From Methanobacteriota archaeon (GTDB lineage Archaea > Thermoplasmatota > Poseidoniia > Poseidoniales > Poseidoniaceae), in the NCBI GenBank assembly GCA_002718195.1, contig PBDU01000017.1, positions 1 to 53,817 on the forward strand: a stretch of 53,817 nucleotides of DNA. The letters are read 5' to 3'. A program made the position numbers and the translations under genes. The notes under the pieces are model-generated. The model did no database searches, was not told the origin of the DNA, and saw nothing but the letters and a program-made list of their open reading frames with translations. Of this stretch, positions 15,553 to 23,251 are shown piece after piece (position 1 is the stretch's first letter; each line of letters begins with the position of its first letter).

Positions 15553-17697
15553 TCAAGCCTCAGGGAATTCATATCCCGTTCTAGTATATTGAGTAAATTT
15601 CCAGTATGCCTGTACATCCTGTCCGTCATCATCATCATTAATCGGATTTGATCCACCATTTGCGCTAACCGTAAACTCTGCATTCCAAGTTCCGGAAATT
15701 CTAGATGTGTCTGATAATTTATTCCACAGAGCAGTGATTTCACCCTCTGTAGAATTAAAACTCGTTACGCTCCCAGTGGTATTTTCAGTTATCATTTCTA
15801 GGATTTCTTGATTCGGGATTATAGTCAATGCTACTAATTCAGTCCCACTACAATCATCCAGAGTAATTTGTTGCCCTCCGTCATCAATTGGACCATTGAG
15901 GGCATCCAATTTTGGATTTATCGTGATTTCATCGCATTCTTCAAACAAGCCACCCTCGGTCCACGAAATAATCAGTTCTATTTTGGTAACCACGGCTTCT
16001 TCCTGGTCGAACACAAATTCAAACTCAGAGGTTTCTCCTTCGTTAATCGACACAGTGTCAACATCTGACGAGAAAATGGTTTGATTCATATTCATAATCT
16101 GAACTTTGCTGCCTCCTGTAGCGTTTGGATCTGGCCCGAGAACCAGATATGTAGTCTCACTTATTGCGAAAGCAACTAGGAAGATTGCCCCAAAGGTCAC
16201 CAACTTATTCTTATCAGGAATATCAAATCTTCCAAACGGACTAGTGCCTTCTTCAGACCTAAATTTAACAAGTAAAAAGTGGGCAATGAATGCAGCCCCC
16301 ATTCCAGGAATGGATTCGAAAATAGCTTCATTCAATCCCAGAACTCTCCATATTATGACTGCAGATAGCGCACTTACCATCATCACAACCGCGTGAGTAG
16401 TGTCAGGTTCAAACTTCAACATTCTAAGGGTCAATAGAGGAATGAATATTCCTCCAAGACCGTAAACTGCAATCACTACCAACTCGAAAACAGAATCTCC
16501 TCCTGGGACAAATAATCCTCCAAGCGAGATAGCAGTTGCAAACGCAGCAACGCTCAACGTAATCATCTTAGTTTTCTTGTGGTCTTCTCTCCACTGTGGA
16601 GTAATATCTTCGGTGATTGCGGCAGTGCAGGCAAGAATCTGTGAGTCGGCAGTCGACATTGTTGCAGCGAAGATAGATGCTAAAATCAATCCGACAAAGA
16701 ATGGACTCAGCAGTGTATTTGCTGCCTCTATTAATCCATTTTCTGGGTCAAAGTTTTCTAATCCATCAAATAAAACTCGGGCTACAAATCCAACTAGAAG
16801 CATCAAGATGAAAAACGGTGTTTGCCAGATAAAGAACCACCAAGCTGCTTGTTTCCTATCTTTATCATCGCCTAATGTCATCACTCTGGTAACAACTTGT
16901 GGCTGTCCAGCAACCCCTATGCCTCCTAAAAAGAAAGCTAAAGCCCAAAGAGTGAAACCAAATCTTGTATCTCCTCTTGATTCAAAAATTGTTGAAAAGA
17001 AATTGAATTCGTAATCCTTCGGAAATATATTTGCCAACCCCGGGTCGATTGTTCGCAAATCAGAGGTAAGACCCCCTAAACCACCAACTTCCTTCACTGC
17101 TACAACGCACAGGATAAAGCCACCAACCATCATTACAATTGATTGTATCCCGTCAGTCCAAATTGAAGCCCTAATCCCTCCTGCAAAGCAGTATGCTACT
17201 GCTAATCCAGCCCCGATTAGAATCCCTATCCAAATCGGCCAATCAAGCATTAGCTCGAGAGCTTTTCCTCCGGCAGTGAGTTGTGCCGCTGCATAAATGG
17301 ACAAGAATACAACCGAAATAATGGCTGCAAGTCTTGCTTCAGGTGCGTTTGCTGCGGATGAAACCAACGAGGAAAGTGATCTAACCCCTCGTTCGCTTGC
17401 TTCTTTTTGAATAAATTTGTAAATCCAAACCCATGCTATAACCTGGCCAAGAGTGGAGGCAAAAGCAGTCCAAAATACTGAATATCCCATTTTCCATGTA
17501 AATCCGATAATTCCTACGAACATAAAGCCAGAATTCCAAGTGCTGACTGCTGACAAAGCAGCTAATGCTGGATGAACTCCTCTTCCAGCAACAAGATAGT
17601 CTTCAGTTGTGTCTTCTTTGACCCGCATGGAGGATAGTCCAACACCGGCAAATAATCCTAGGAATAGAAGAAACGAAAGTAAAACTCCAATCTCCAT
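15553..17697 (-). CDS. Sodium:solute symporter (SSF) with large C-terminal external domain
   Basis: 714 residues, well above the ~500 of a usual SSF protein. About 13 hydrophobic helices run from residue 1 to ~515; family phrases include DYLVAGRGVHPALAALSAVS, CFAGGIRASIWTDGIQSIVM (the GGxxAVxxTDxxQ signature), and ASIFAATMSTADSQILACTA. Residues ~530-714 are a polar, Asp/Glu/Thr-rich region of alternating strands (TVSINEGETSEFEFVFDQ, VTKIELIISWTEGG, GTWNAEFTVSANGG), probably an Ig-like domain outside the membrane. It resembles proline/pantothenate/urea-type symporters, driven by sodium; the substrate is not identifiable. It lies just downstream of dph5 (nine bases) but is functionally unrelated. 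Confidence 0.9.
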   Translation of the reverse strand: MEIGVLLSFLLFLGLFAGVGLSSMRVKEDTTEDYLVAGRGVHPALAALSAVSTWNSGFMFVGIIGFTWKMGYSVFWTAFASTLGQVIAWVWIYKFIQKEASERGVRSLSSLVSSAANAPEARLAAIISVVFLSIYAAAQLTAGGKALELMLDWPIWIGILIGAGLAVAYCFAGGIRASIWTDGIQSIVMMVGGFILCVVAVKEVGGLGGLTSDLRTIDPGLANIFPKDYEFNFFSTIFESRGDTRFGFTLWALAFFLGGIGVAGQPQVVTRVMTLGDDKDRKQAAWWFFIWQTPFFILMLLVGFVARVLFDGLENFDPENGLIEAANTLLSPFFVGLILASIFAATMSTADSQILACTAAITEDITPQWREDHKKTKMITLSVAAFATAISLGGLFVPGGDSVFELVVIAVYGLGGIFIPLLTLRMLKFEPDTTHAVVMMVSALSAVIIWRVLGLNEAIFESIPGMGAAFIAHFLLVKFRSEEGTSPFGRFDIPDKNKLVTFGAIFLVAFAISETTYLVLGPDPNATGGSKVQIMNMNQTIFSSDVDTVSINEGETSEFEFVFDQEEAVVTKIELIISWTEGGLFEECDEITINPKLDALNGPIDDGGQQITLDDCSGTELVALTIIPNQEILEMITENTTGSVTSFNSTEGEITALWNKLSDTSRISGTWNAEFTVSANGGSNPINDDDDGQDVQAYWKFTQYTRTGYEFPEA

Positions 17698-17706
17698 TCA
17701 AGCACC

Positions 17707-18591
17707 TCATTCAAAGCGTCTCAGCGCGACTTCTTCAACTTCACCGAGATTTGCTGGGACTACCAAGCAGTTTAATCTCCCACCTTCAAATTCTGATAAC
17801 TGAGCAAATTTTGTTGAAATTATCTTCTCATTTGAACAACCCATGTCGGATGCTAAAACAACTCTAAGTTCTCCAAGCCCGCTTTCTAAAAGTTCTAGGA
17901 TGGCTTTCTGTTTCATCCCCTCCAATTCATCATCCGATTGCATAAAATCCTCTGCCATATCTTCCATCTTAAGCCACATTAATTCCATGCTGTTGTAAGC
18001 GTCTTCAGGGCTCATTGGTTTTTGATTTCCAATTCCTTGTCCGGATGGGTCTAAATCTAGCAAAACAAGAGTGTGAAGTCCTTGGTATTGATTTGAGGCA
18101 ATTACTTCTAGCGGAGATGTTGCGATCCAACCTCCATATGGATAGGTCAATGTGGTTGACCTGCCAAATTTATAGTTCGAAAGACCGATTGCACCGCTGA
18201 GTATTGTAGTGATTGAAATTCCATGCATTACCTTACACGTTACCCCCATTTCATTTGCTTGAAGTTGTAAATCGATGTGCGTAGTTGCTTGCAGTGGATC
18301 GCCTACAATCATTACAGCAACCAAATTTGATTTTGCTAATTCTAGTAATTCTGTAGCGTCTTCAATTTCTGGACGCATTACCTTTGTGATACTTCCAACC
18401 TGCTCTTCCAACTTATCCAATTCATCTTGGGGCCATAAGGCAGTATAAGCCTCGTAACGCCTATGGTCGGCAAGGCGAGCTGCATTGATGGCTTCTTGAG
18501 TCATCATTTCACAGCGCCCCGGGCCCATGCCAACAAGAATAATTCCAGTATCTGGCAAATCCAAATCTCGTCTGGTTAAACCCTCCGCCAT
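17707..18591 (-). CDS. dph5: Diphthine synthase
   Basis: About 294 residues from the ATG at 18591; longer readings up to 18690 overlap the divergent trm5 and are unlikely. The SAM-binding tetrapyrrole-methylase fold is visible: GIILVGMGPGRCEMMTQEAI at the start, VAVMIVGDPLQATTHIDL in the middle, VMHGISITTILSGAIGLSNY and FGRSTTLTYPYGGW. Dph5 methylates the modified His of elongation factor EF-2 during diphthamide formation, an archaeal/eukaryal trait. Its C-terminal part is a little longer and more acidic than the common form (MEDMAEDFMQSDDELEGM). It is divergent from trm5, so two translation-related genes share a 38-base promoter spacer. Confidence 0.93.
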   Translation of the reverse strand: MAEGLTRRDLDLPDTGIILVGMGPGRCEMMTQEAINAARLADHRRYEAYTALWPQDELDKLEEQVGSITKVMRPEIEDATELLELAKSNLVAVMIVGDPLQATTHIDLQLQANEMGVTCKVMHGISITTILSGAIGLSNYKFGRSTTLTYPYGGWIATSPLEVIASNQYQGLHTLVLLDLDPSGQGIGNQKPMSPEDAYNSMELMWLKMEDMAEDFMQSDDELEGMKQKAILELLESGLGELRVVLASDMGCSNEKIISTKFAQLSEFEGGRLNCLVVPANLGEVEEVALRRFE

Positions 18592-18629
18592 GCTCAAACC
18601 CTCAACCCGCTTCGTGTAGTTCGAGCCAC

Positions 18630-19712
18630 ATGCGCCATTTGATAGTGCCGAGCAAAAAAACAGCTGAATGGCTGGATAAATTACGCTCAAGTGGATGGCT
18701 TATGGAAGGTACTGGAGTAATAAAAATTGATGATGACTTCCGTGCAATAGCACTATCTCAATCAGCCCCGGCGTCCTCTGATGATTACGAAGGATTAGAA
18801 ATAATCGACATGGAAGGGAAATTACCCGGGCCTAAATCTTGGCAAAATCGATTAAGTCCAAACACCTATGAAAAAATAGGAAAATTTCTTCCTAATTCCT
18901 ACGAAGTTCAAGGTGATGTTCTGATTGTAAAATTAGAACCTGAAGTTTTGGATTTTGCAGATGAAATTGGAAATGCATTTCTTGAACAATTAAATCCGGT
19001 AAGAGTTGTTTGCAGAGACGATGGGGTTCAAGGAGAATTCAGGGTTAGGAAGTTGACACCTATTGCTTTCAGAGATCATAATAATTCTACTGATACTGTG
19101 ATTAGAGAACACGGTATTGGGTATCATACAAATCCAGCCAAGGCATATTTCTCTGCTAGACTTGGAACAGAGAGGCTCGAAAGTGCACATCATTGTCTTC
19201 GTTTACGCTCTGATTTGCAAAGAAATCTGGTGATTTATGATCCATATGCCGGAGTTGGCCCTAATTTGGGATTACCCATTTCTGATGGCATAGTAGATCA
19301 CATCATAGCAGGAGATTTGAATCCAGCTGCAGCAGAACTGTTGGAAAAGAATTTACAAGTTTTGAAATCTAAATTTTCTAATTTTACTTACAAAGCTATT
19401 TGTGCAGATGCTCTGGAATGGCCTAACGACCCAGGCTACTGCAATAAAGCGGATGTTTTGTTTGCAAATATCCCCCATTCCACTCTTAATCACCTTCCAA
19501 AATTGCTTCCACTCCTGAAGAGGAAATCCCTAACACTTGTTAGAGGGTGGCTGATTTTAGAAAGAGAGCAGATCCAAGAATCAAAAGAAAAAATCGAATC
19601 AATGTTCAATGATTTTGGGGCTCTGATTCATGAAATTGATATCGAGGAAGCAAAAGGTTTCTCTACGACAAAATGTTTCACTCGTCTAACTATCTATTCA
19701 ACCATTGAGTAG
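18630..19712 (+). CDS. trm5: tRNA (guanine37-N1)-methyltransferase Trm5
   Basis: 360 residues from ATG 18630. The N-terminal D1-like domain is followed by a Rossmann methyltransferase with the Trm5 landmarks: TNPAKAYFSARLGTERL (usually NxxKxYFSPRLxxER), IYDPYAGVGP (DxFAGVGP), AGDLNPAAAELLEKNL and ANIPHSTLNHL, the catalytic N[IL]P loop. The enzyme makes m1G37 next to the anticodon, which prevents frameshifting and, in archaea, starts wyosine synthesis. The catalytic regions appear intact; the FAGVGPFA motif is diverged to YAGVGPNL. It is divergent from dph5. Confidence 0.93.
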   Translation: MRHLIVPSKKTAEWLDKLRSSGWLMEGTGVIKIDDDFRAIALSQSAPASSDDYEGLEIIDMEGKLPGPKSWQNRLSPNTYEKIGKFLPNSYEVQGDVLIVKLEPEVLDFADEIGNAFLEQLNPVRVVCRDDGVQGEFRVRKLTPIAFRDHNNSTDTVIREHGIGYHTNPAKAYFSARLGTERLESAHHCLRLRSDLQRNLVIYDPYAGVGPNLGLPISDGIVDHIIAGDLNPAAAELLEKNLQVLKSKFSNFTYKAICADALEWPNDPGYCNKADVLFANIPHSTLNHLPKLLPLLKRKSLTLVRGWLILEREQIQESKEKIESMFNDFGALIHEIDIEEAKGFSTTKCFTRLTIYSTIE

Positions 19713-19766
19713 TCTTTCTTGACTCTTGTGTGGAGGTTTAATGAACACCCTCTGTTTGGAAGGAAC

Positions 19767-19898
19767 ATGGCGACTAAGGTCAAGTGCCCATGTGGAGTCA
19801 CAATTGACATTGCAGGTGCTACGCCAAGAGGAGATGGAATCAAAGTGTGGTGTAGAGTCTGTGGAACCACATCAGTCCATTATATCAACAGGAAATAA
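19767..19898 (+). CDS. 43-residue zinc-ribbon protein
   Basis: The ATG at 19767 follows GGAAGG (ribosome site) and the TAA is at 19896. The peptide contains CPCG at ~7-10 and CRVCG at ~32-36 separated by a Gly/Asp loop, the spacing of a single rubredoxin-like zinc knuckle, and finishes YINRK. Small zinc ribbons of this kind are common archaeal RNA-, ribosome- or polymerase-associated proteins, but I cannot name this one. Another frame of the same DNA has a start at 19741 behind a good GGAGGT, giving a Cys-poor peptide of about 66 residues; the zinc-ribbon reading is preferred because two CxxC-type pairs would rarely occur by chance. Confidence 0.65.
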   Translation: MATKVKCPCGVTIDIAGATPRGDGIKVWCRVCGTTSVHYINRK

Positions 19899-20001
19899 AT
19901 TCCCAATCAAGGTAATTTTTTCCGTTACAGTATTCGTTTAAACAGCATTTTTATCTTAGAGCATTGAATTTCAATGTGGACCTCTAATCATGAGATTAGG
20001 A

Positions 20002-20076
20002 TGGCGCCCATTCCGGGAATTGAACCCGGGTCGCAGGAATGACAATCCTGCATGATAACCTCTACACCAAACGGGC
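20002..20076 (-). tRNA. tRNA-Asp (GTC)
   Basis: Read on the minus strand, the 5' acceptor GCCCGTT pairs with AATGGGC (one G-U). The anticodon arm CAGGA-TTGTCAT-TCCTG presents GTC, and the T arm is CCGGG-TTCAATT-CCCGG. The discriminator is G, followed by an encoded CCA (TGG at 20002-20004 on the plus strand). No intron is present. The tRNA faces convergently toward the zinc-ribbon gene. Confidence 0.95.
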
Positions 20077-20142
20077 TGTAAGCAACCCACCGTTACACAA
20101 CCCATATTTAATTCGCGCTGTGTGGGCTAGACGAGGGTTATT

Positions 20143-21618
20143 ATGGCTGAAAGGAAAACCTCCGCAGAAATTGAAAGAGAAAAAGCAACAGAGGGTGCTT
20201 TAGATAATCTTCTAGATGGTGCTTTTGCTGATGCAAATACCATGAAAAAAACAGGACCTTCATCCCCTCCCCCCGTAAAAGATCCCCTAGCCGGGGCTTT
20301 TGCTGCGATTGAAGAATCAAAACCTGAGGCTGAGCCAGAGAAAGAAGTCGAGGAAAAAACCGACATTCTACTTTCCGGGTCAACCCTATCTAAGCCAACT
20401 GGACCGCCAGGTGCACCCCCATCCAATCCCCCTGCTAAGGCTCCATCTGGTCCTCCTGGGAAACCACCATCTTCTCCTCCATCTGGGCCGCCGACAGGAC
20501 CGCCGACAGGACCGCCGACAGCACCGCCGACAGGACCACCGACAGGACCTCCAACTGATGCGCCCGAAAATTCCCCAGATGAACCTGAAACTCCCTCAGA
20601 AGAGGCTATGGAATCGAATCAGAATGATGAGCAAAAAGTAGCTGAAGCAACAGCAGAAGAAACCGTAGAAGAAGCAGTACAAAACGAGCAAGAGGCTGTT
20701 GAGAAAGAGTCGCCTGAAATCGAAGAGAAACAAGATGAAACAGTAGAACCAGAAGCGGAGCCAGAAACTGCTGGAGAATCCGAGTCGAAACACGATGATC
20801 AAGTTGAACAAAAGATATCTGATGAGGAAGAAAAATCTGAGCCTGAAACACTTGAAAACGAGCCTCAACAGATTCCCCAAAATGAAAGCATGGCTGAGGA
20901 AGAGATTGCTAGATTACAAGCAGAAATTGAGAGGCTACGCACATCAATTACTGGTGCAGTTGAGATTATTGAAGAGCTTGAGGAGCCTCAACAACCCCCA
21001 GCAGTTATTCAAAACATCATAGTTCCTGACTACATAGTAGCCTCATTTTCAACTATCGGGCGTCAACTTTCAAGAGAAGGAATGGCACATGGTAGTATGG
21101 GGGGTATTGCAATGCTCCACCCGGATTCTTTAGGCGTAATGATTTCCTCTAAACACATGACAACACTATCAAGAATGGATGAGAGGTCGGTAACTGCAGG
21201 AATGCTAGGAGAAGAGCCTCCAAGAGGAGCCAGAGATGATTGGAAGGTCCTCGAAGTTCTACTGGCATCGGTTAGTTTGCTCACAGGCGGTCCCGCAGCC
21301 GTAATTCATGCAATGGGGCCATACACGACGACAGCCTCATGTGAAAAAGACCTAGTTTTGGTTAAACCGATTGATGAAATGGGTAAGAAACACATTGGCT
21401 CAGTTGTAATTGTAGACCCGGATGCAGATGACCCAGCGGAATATCTTAGGCAAGTTGCCGAAGCACTCCAGCAGGGAGGGATGCGTGCAGTTGTAATCAG
21501 AGGCTATGGAGCATATGCCGTAGGTGCTGATTTCGACCAAGCAATGTCAAACGCATCAATGCTAGAGCATAGTATGCAGATTGTGTTACTTGCAAGGCAA
21601 GCGGGTATGAAGTTCTAA
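20143..21618 (+). CDS. Proline-rich, acidic, coiled-coil protein with degenerate class II aldolase-like C-terminal domain
   Basis: 491 residues. 1-~75: mixed helix; ~85-140: Pro-rich GPPT repeats; ~145-255: very acidic disordered region; ~255-290: coiled coil (EEEIARLQAEIERLRTSI, EIIEELEE); ~300-491: a folded domain. The last part matches class II aldolase/adducin (FucA) layout: VIHAMGPYTTTAS (residues 389-401), DLVLVKPIDEMGKK, VVIRGYGAYAVGADFDQAMS, MLEHSMQIVLLARQAG. In active FucA-type enzymes zinc is held by HxH and a later NHG/RGHG His; here these read HAM (Met391) and RGYG (Tyr455), so two of three ligands are lost and catalysis is unlikely. It is probably a scaffold or sensor. It follows a tRNA and converges on guaAA (four-base overlap of stops). 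Confidence 0.7.
   Translation: MAERKTSAEIEREKATEGALDNLLDGAFADANTMKKTGPSSPPPVKDPLAGAFAAIEESKPEAEPEKEVEEKTDILLSGSTLSKPTGPPGAPPSNPPAKAPSGPPGKPPSSPPSGPPTGPPTGPPTAPPTGPPTGPPTDAPENSPDEPETPSEEAMESNQNDEQKVAEATAEETVEEAVQNEQEAVEKESPEIEEKQDETVEPEAEPETAGESESKHDDQVEQKISDEEEKSEPETLENEPQQIPQNESMAEEEIARLQAEIERLRTSITGAVEIIEELEEPQQPPAVIQNIIVPDYIVASFSTIGRQLSREGMAHGSMGGIAMLHPDSLGVMISSKHMTTLSRMDERSVTAGMLGEEPPRGARDDWKVLEVLLASVSLLTGGPAAVIHAMGPYTTTASCEKDLVLVKPIDEMGKKHIGSVVIVDPDADDPAEYLRQVAEALQQGGMRAVVIRGYGAYAVGADFDQAMSNASMLEHSMQIVLLARQAGMKF
20485..20556 (+). repeat. Six imperfect 12-bp tandem repeats encoding GPPT
   Basis: Consensus GGACCGCCGACA, in phase with the reading frame so each unit adds Gly-Pro-Pro-Thr (unit four GCACCG gives Ala-Pro-Pro-Thr; unit six is GGACCTCCAACT). 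The repeats are nearly identical in the middle and decay at the ends, as expected for slippage-driven expansion. They are inside the pseudo-aldolase gene's proline-rich linker. Confidence 0.85.
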
Positions 21619-22205
21619 TTTTTGTAAGTTTCAGCGCAAACTTTCACGAAATTCTCAAACATTTCTTTACCATATTCTGAATCATTAACCTCAGGATGAA
21701 ATTGGAGCCCAAAGCGATTTCCTTCTTCATTCTCCATGCCTTGTACTTCACATGAAGGGGAATGTGCTGTAATGAAGAAACCGGGTGGAACCACATGTAC
21801 CTCATCATTGTGGGATTCCCATACAGTCTGAATCGACGGAGTTCCAGCAAATATTTTGCCACCACCGTCATTTAATTGAATCTCCATGGCTCCAAATTCA
21901 GCCTCGATCGATTCTCTAGCGTCTCCTCCGTAAAATCTTGCCATGAACTGATGTCCAGCACATATTCCGAGGATTGGTATGTCTAATTTCAAAAATTCTG
22001 CGCAATTTCCTAGCTCTCCTGAAAGCCCAATTCTCGCAGCTCCACCAGAAAGAATCAAACCATCCAATTCACGTAAATCACTTACTTCAGTTGTATTTTG
22101 AATAATTTGAGTATCTACTCCTAGGTACCTCAGCATTCTCCACTCTCTATGAGTCCATTGGCCTCCATTATCGACAACATCGATGACCAATTTCCTCTCG
22201 CTCAT
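21615..22205 (-). CDS. guaAA: GMP synthase glutamine amidotransferase subunit (split type)
   Basis: 196 residues, a class I glutamine amidotransferase. The nucleophile Cys is in PILGICAGHQFMA (~84) and the catalytic His/Glu pair is in FGLQFHPEVNDSEYG near the C-terminus. DNGGQWTHREWRMLRYLGVD is the usual N-terminal strand of archaeal GuaAA. It supplies ammonia to a separate PP-ATPase subunit to convert XMP to GMP; the partner is not in the window. Length is that of a stand-alone subunit. It is divergent from the sodium channel across an AT-rich spacer with nested inverted repeats. Confidence 0.93.
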   Translation of the reverse strand: MSERKLVIDVVDNGGQWTHREWRMLRYLGVDTQIIQNTTEVSDLRELDGLILSGGAARIGLSGELGNCAEFLKLDIPILGICAGHQFMARFYGGDARESIEAEFGAMEIQLNDGGGKIFAGTPSIQTVWESHNDEVHVVPPGFFITAHSPSCEVQGMENEEGNRFGLQFHPEVNDSEYGKEMFENFVKVCAETYKN

Positions 22206-22228
22206 GGTAGTTGCTAGTGAAATTCGTT

Positions 22229-22269
22229 CATTATTTTGCCGACATTTTTCGAATTAATCGAAAATAATG
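22229..22269. promoter_or_regulatory. Nested inverted repeats between guaAA and the sodium channel gene
   Basis: Outer arms CATTATTTT (22229-22237) and AAAATAATG (22261-22269) are perfect copies. Inside, TTTTCGA (22246-22252) and TCGAAAA (22258-22264) form a second palindrome with a five-base centre. The region sits between divergent starts at 22205 and 22307. It may be a shared operator or simply AT-rich promoter DNA; the overlap of the arms means they cannot both fold at once. Confidence 0.35.
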
Positions 22270-22306
22270 GAGAAATAATAAAAAAAATACGGCGAATCGC
22301 AAAACC

Positions 22307-23119
22307 ATGTCATTTAGACAGAAATGCTACGAGATTTCTGAAAATATGAAGTTTCAAAATTTTATCTTAATCCTAATTGTTATCACAGCATTCACTAGCG
22401 GAATCGGAACCTTTGATTATGGTGAATTATACGATCTTGCATTCATAAACGATGTACTGCTGACAATTGATGGTTTCATTCTGTACATATTCGTACTTGA
22501 ATTAATCATCAGGTTGGCCGGACACGGGTTCAAATTTTTCAAAGATCCATGGAATAATTTTGATTTCATAATCATTCTAGTCTCTCTAGCACCATCTACT
22601 GGCGCTTTGAGCACATTGCGTGTTTTCAGAGTATTCAGGGCCCTGCGATTGGTATCGAGTATGCCTGAAATGCAGAGAATGACAGAAGCAATTTTGCGAT
22701 CTATGAGAGGCATTGTTGCGATTACATGGCTGCTTGCGATTGTTTGGTACGTGTTTTCTGTTCTTGGTACAATGTTATTCCATGATGCAGGGCAATACGG
22801 AGAGGAATACTTTGGAAATCTAGGACTATCGATGTACACATTATTCCAGATTATGACACTTGAATCATGGTCACATGGAATTGCACGCTTAATTATTGCA
22901 GATGTTGGGTGGTGGGCTGCAGCATTTTTCGTATCATATATTATCGGAACATCGTTTACTTTCCTCAATATGTTTATCGCAGTTTTTACCAATACAATGG
23001 CTTCTATTGACTTAGAGGATGGAGATTCCTTGGGCTTTTCATCAATACTTACAGAAGTGAAGAGCGAAATGGAAGAAGTAAAGCAAATGATTAGAGATTT
23101 GAAAACTGGCGAAGAATGA
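22307..23119 (+). CDS. BacNav-type voltage-gated sodium channel subunit
   Basis: 270 residues with six membrane helices, the size of NaChBac/NavAb. S4 (residues 101-120) has LRVFRVFRALRLVSSMP with gating arginines at 105, 108, 111 and 114. The pore loop has FQIMTLESWSHG: TLESWS (184-189) is the sodium-selective filter of bacterial Nav channels. S6 (~207-230) reads FFVSYIIGTSFTFLNMFIAV, followed by an acidic neck and a C-terminal coiled coil (~246-266, VKSEMEEVKQMIRDLK) that would tetramerise the channel. It should open on depolarisation and pass Na+ in the cytoplasmic membrane. The gene stands alone, divergent from guaAA. All functional motifs are intact. Bacterial origin by transfer is plausible; selectivity is inferred from the filter. 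Confidence 0.92.
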   Translation: MSFRQKCYEISENMKFQNFILILIVITAFTSGIGTFDYGELYDLAFINDVLLTIDGFILYIFVLELIIRLAGHGFKFFKDPWNNFDFIIILVSLAPSTGALSTLRVFRVFRALRLVSSMPEMQRMTEAILRSMRGIVAITWLLAIVWYVFSVLGTMLFHDAGQYGEEYFGNLGLSMYTLFQIMTLESWSHGIARLIIADVGWWAAAFFVSYIIGTSFTFLNMFIAVFTNTMASIDLEDGDSLGFSSILTEVKSEMEEVKQMIRDLKTGEE

Positions 23120-23145
23120 TTGCTAATTGAGAATTAGTATGAGAG

Positions 23146-23219
23146 CGGGCGCGGCAGGATTCGAACCCGCGACCTTCGGCTTAGGAGGCCGATGCAATAT
23201 CCAGCTATGCTACACGCCC
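23146..23219 (-). tRNA. tRNA-Arg (CCT)
   Basis: On the minus strand the acceptor GGGCGTG pairs with CGCGCCC (one T-G). The anticodon arm TCGGC-CTCCTAA-GCCGA presents CCT, and the T arm is GCGGG-TTCGAAT-CCTGC. Discriminator G; no CCA is encoded, unlike the tRNA-Asp at 20002. No intron is seen. It lies between the channel gene and the RFC-like gene. Confidence 0.95.
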
Positions 23220-23251
23220 AAGGCAACCCAACTGCCTCCCTTTGATGAGAA

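Noticed and set aside
18592..18690. Upstream extension of dph5
   Set aside because: It would overlap the first codons of the divergent trm5; ATG 18591 gives the standard N-terminus.
19741..19941. Alternative frame starting behind GGAGGT, about 66 residues
   Set aside because: Kept only as a competitor of the zinc-ribbon frame. No Cys pairs or domain; the downstream part is unlike protein.
20485..20556. Tandem 12-bp repeats considered as a CRISPR or minisatellite
   Set aside because: No spacers; repeats are adjacent, coding and in frame.
22417..22992. 191-codon open frame on the minus strand inside the channel gene
   Set aside because: It is antisense to a gene with complete channel motifs; composition lacks any motif and no promoter is seen. 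It is a shadow of the codon bias.
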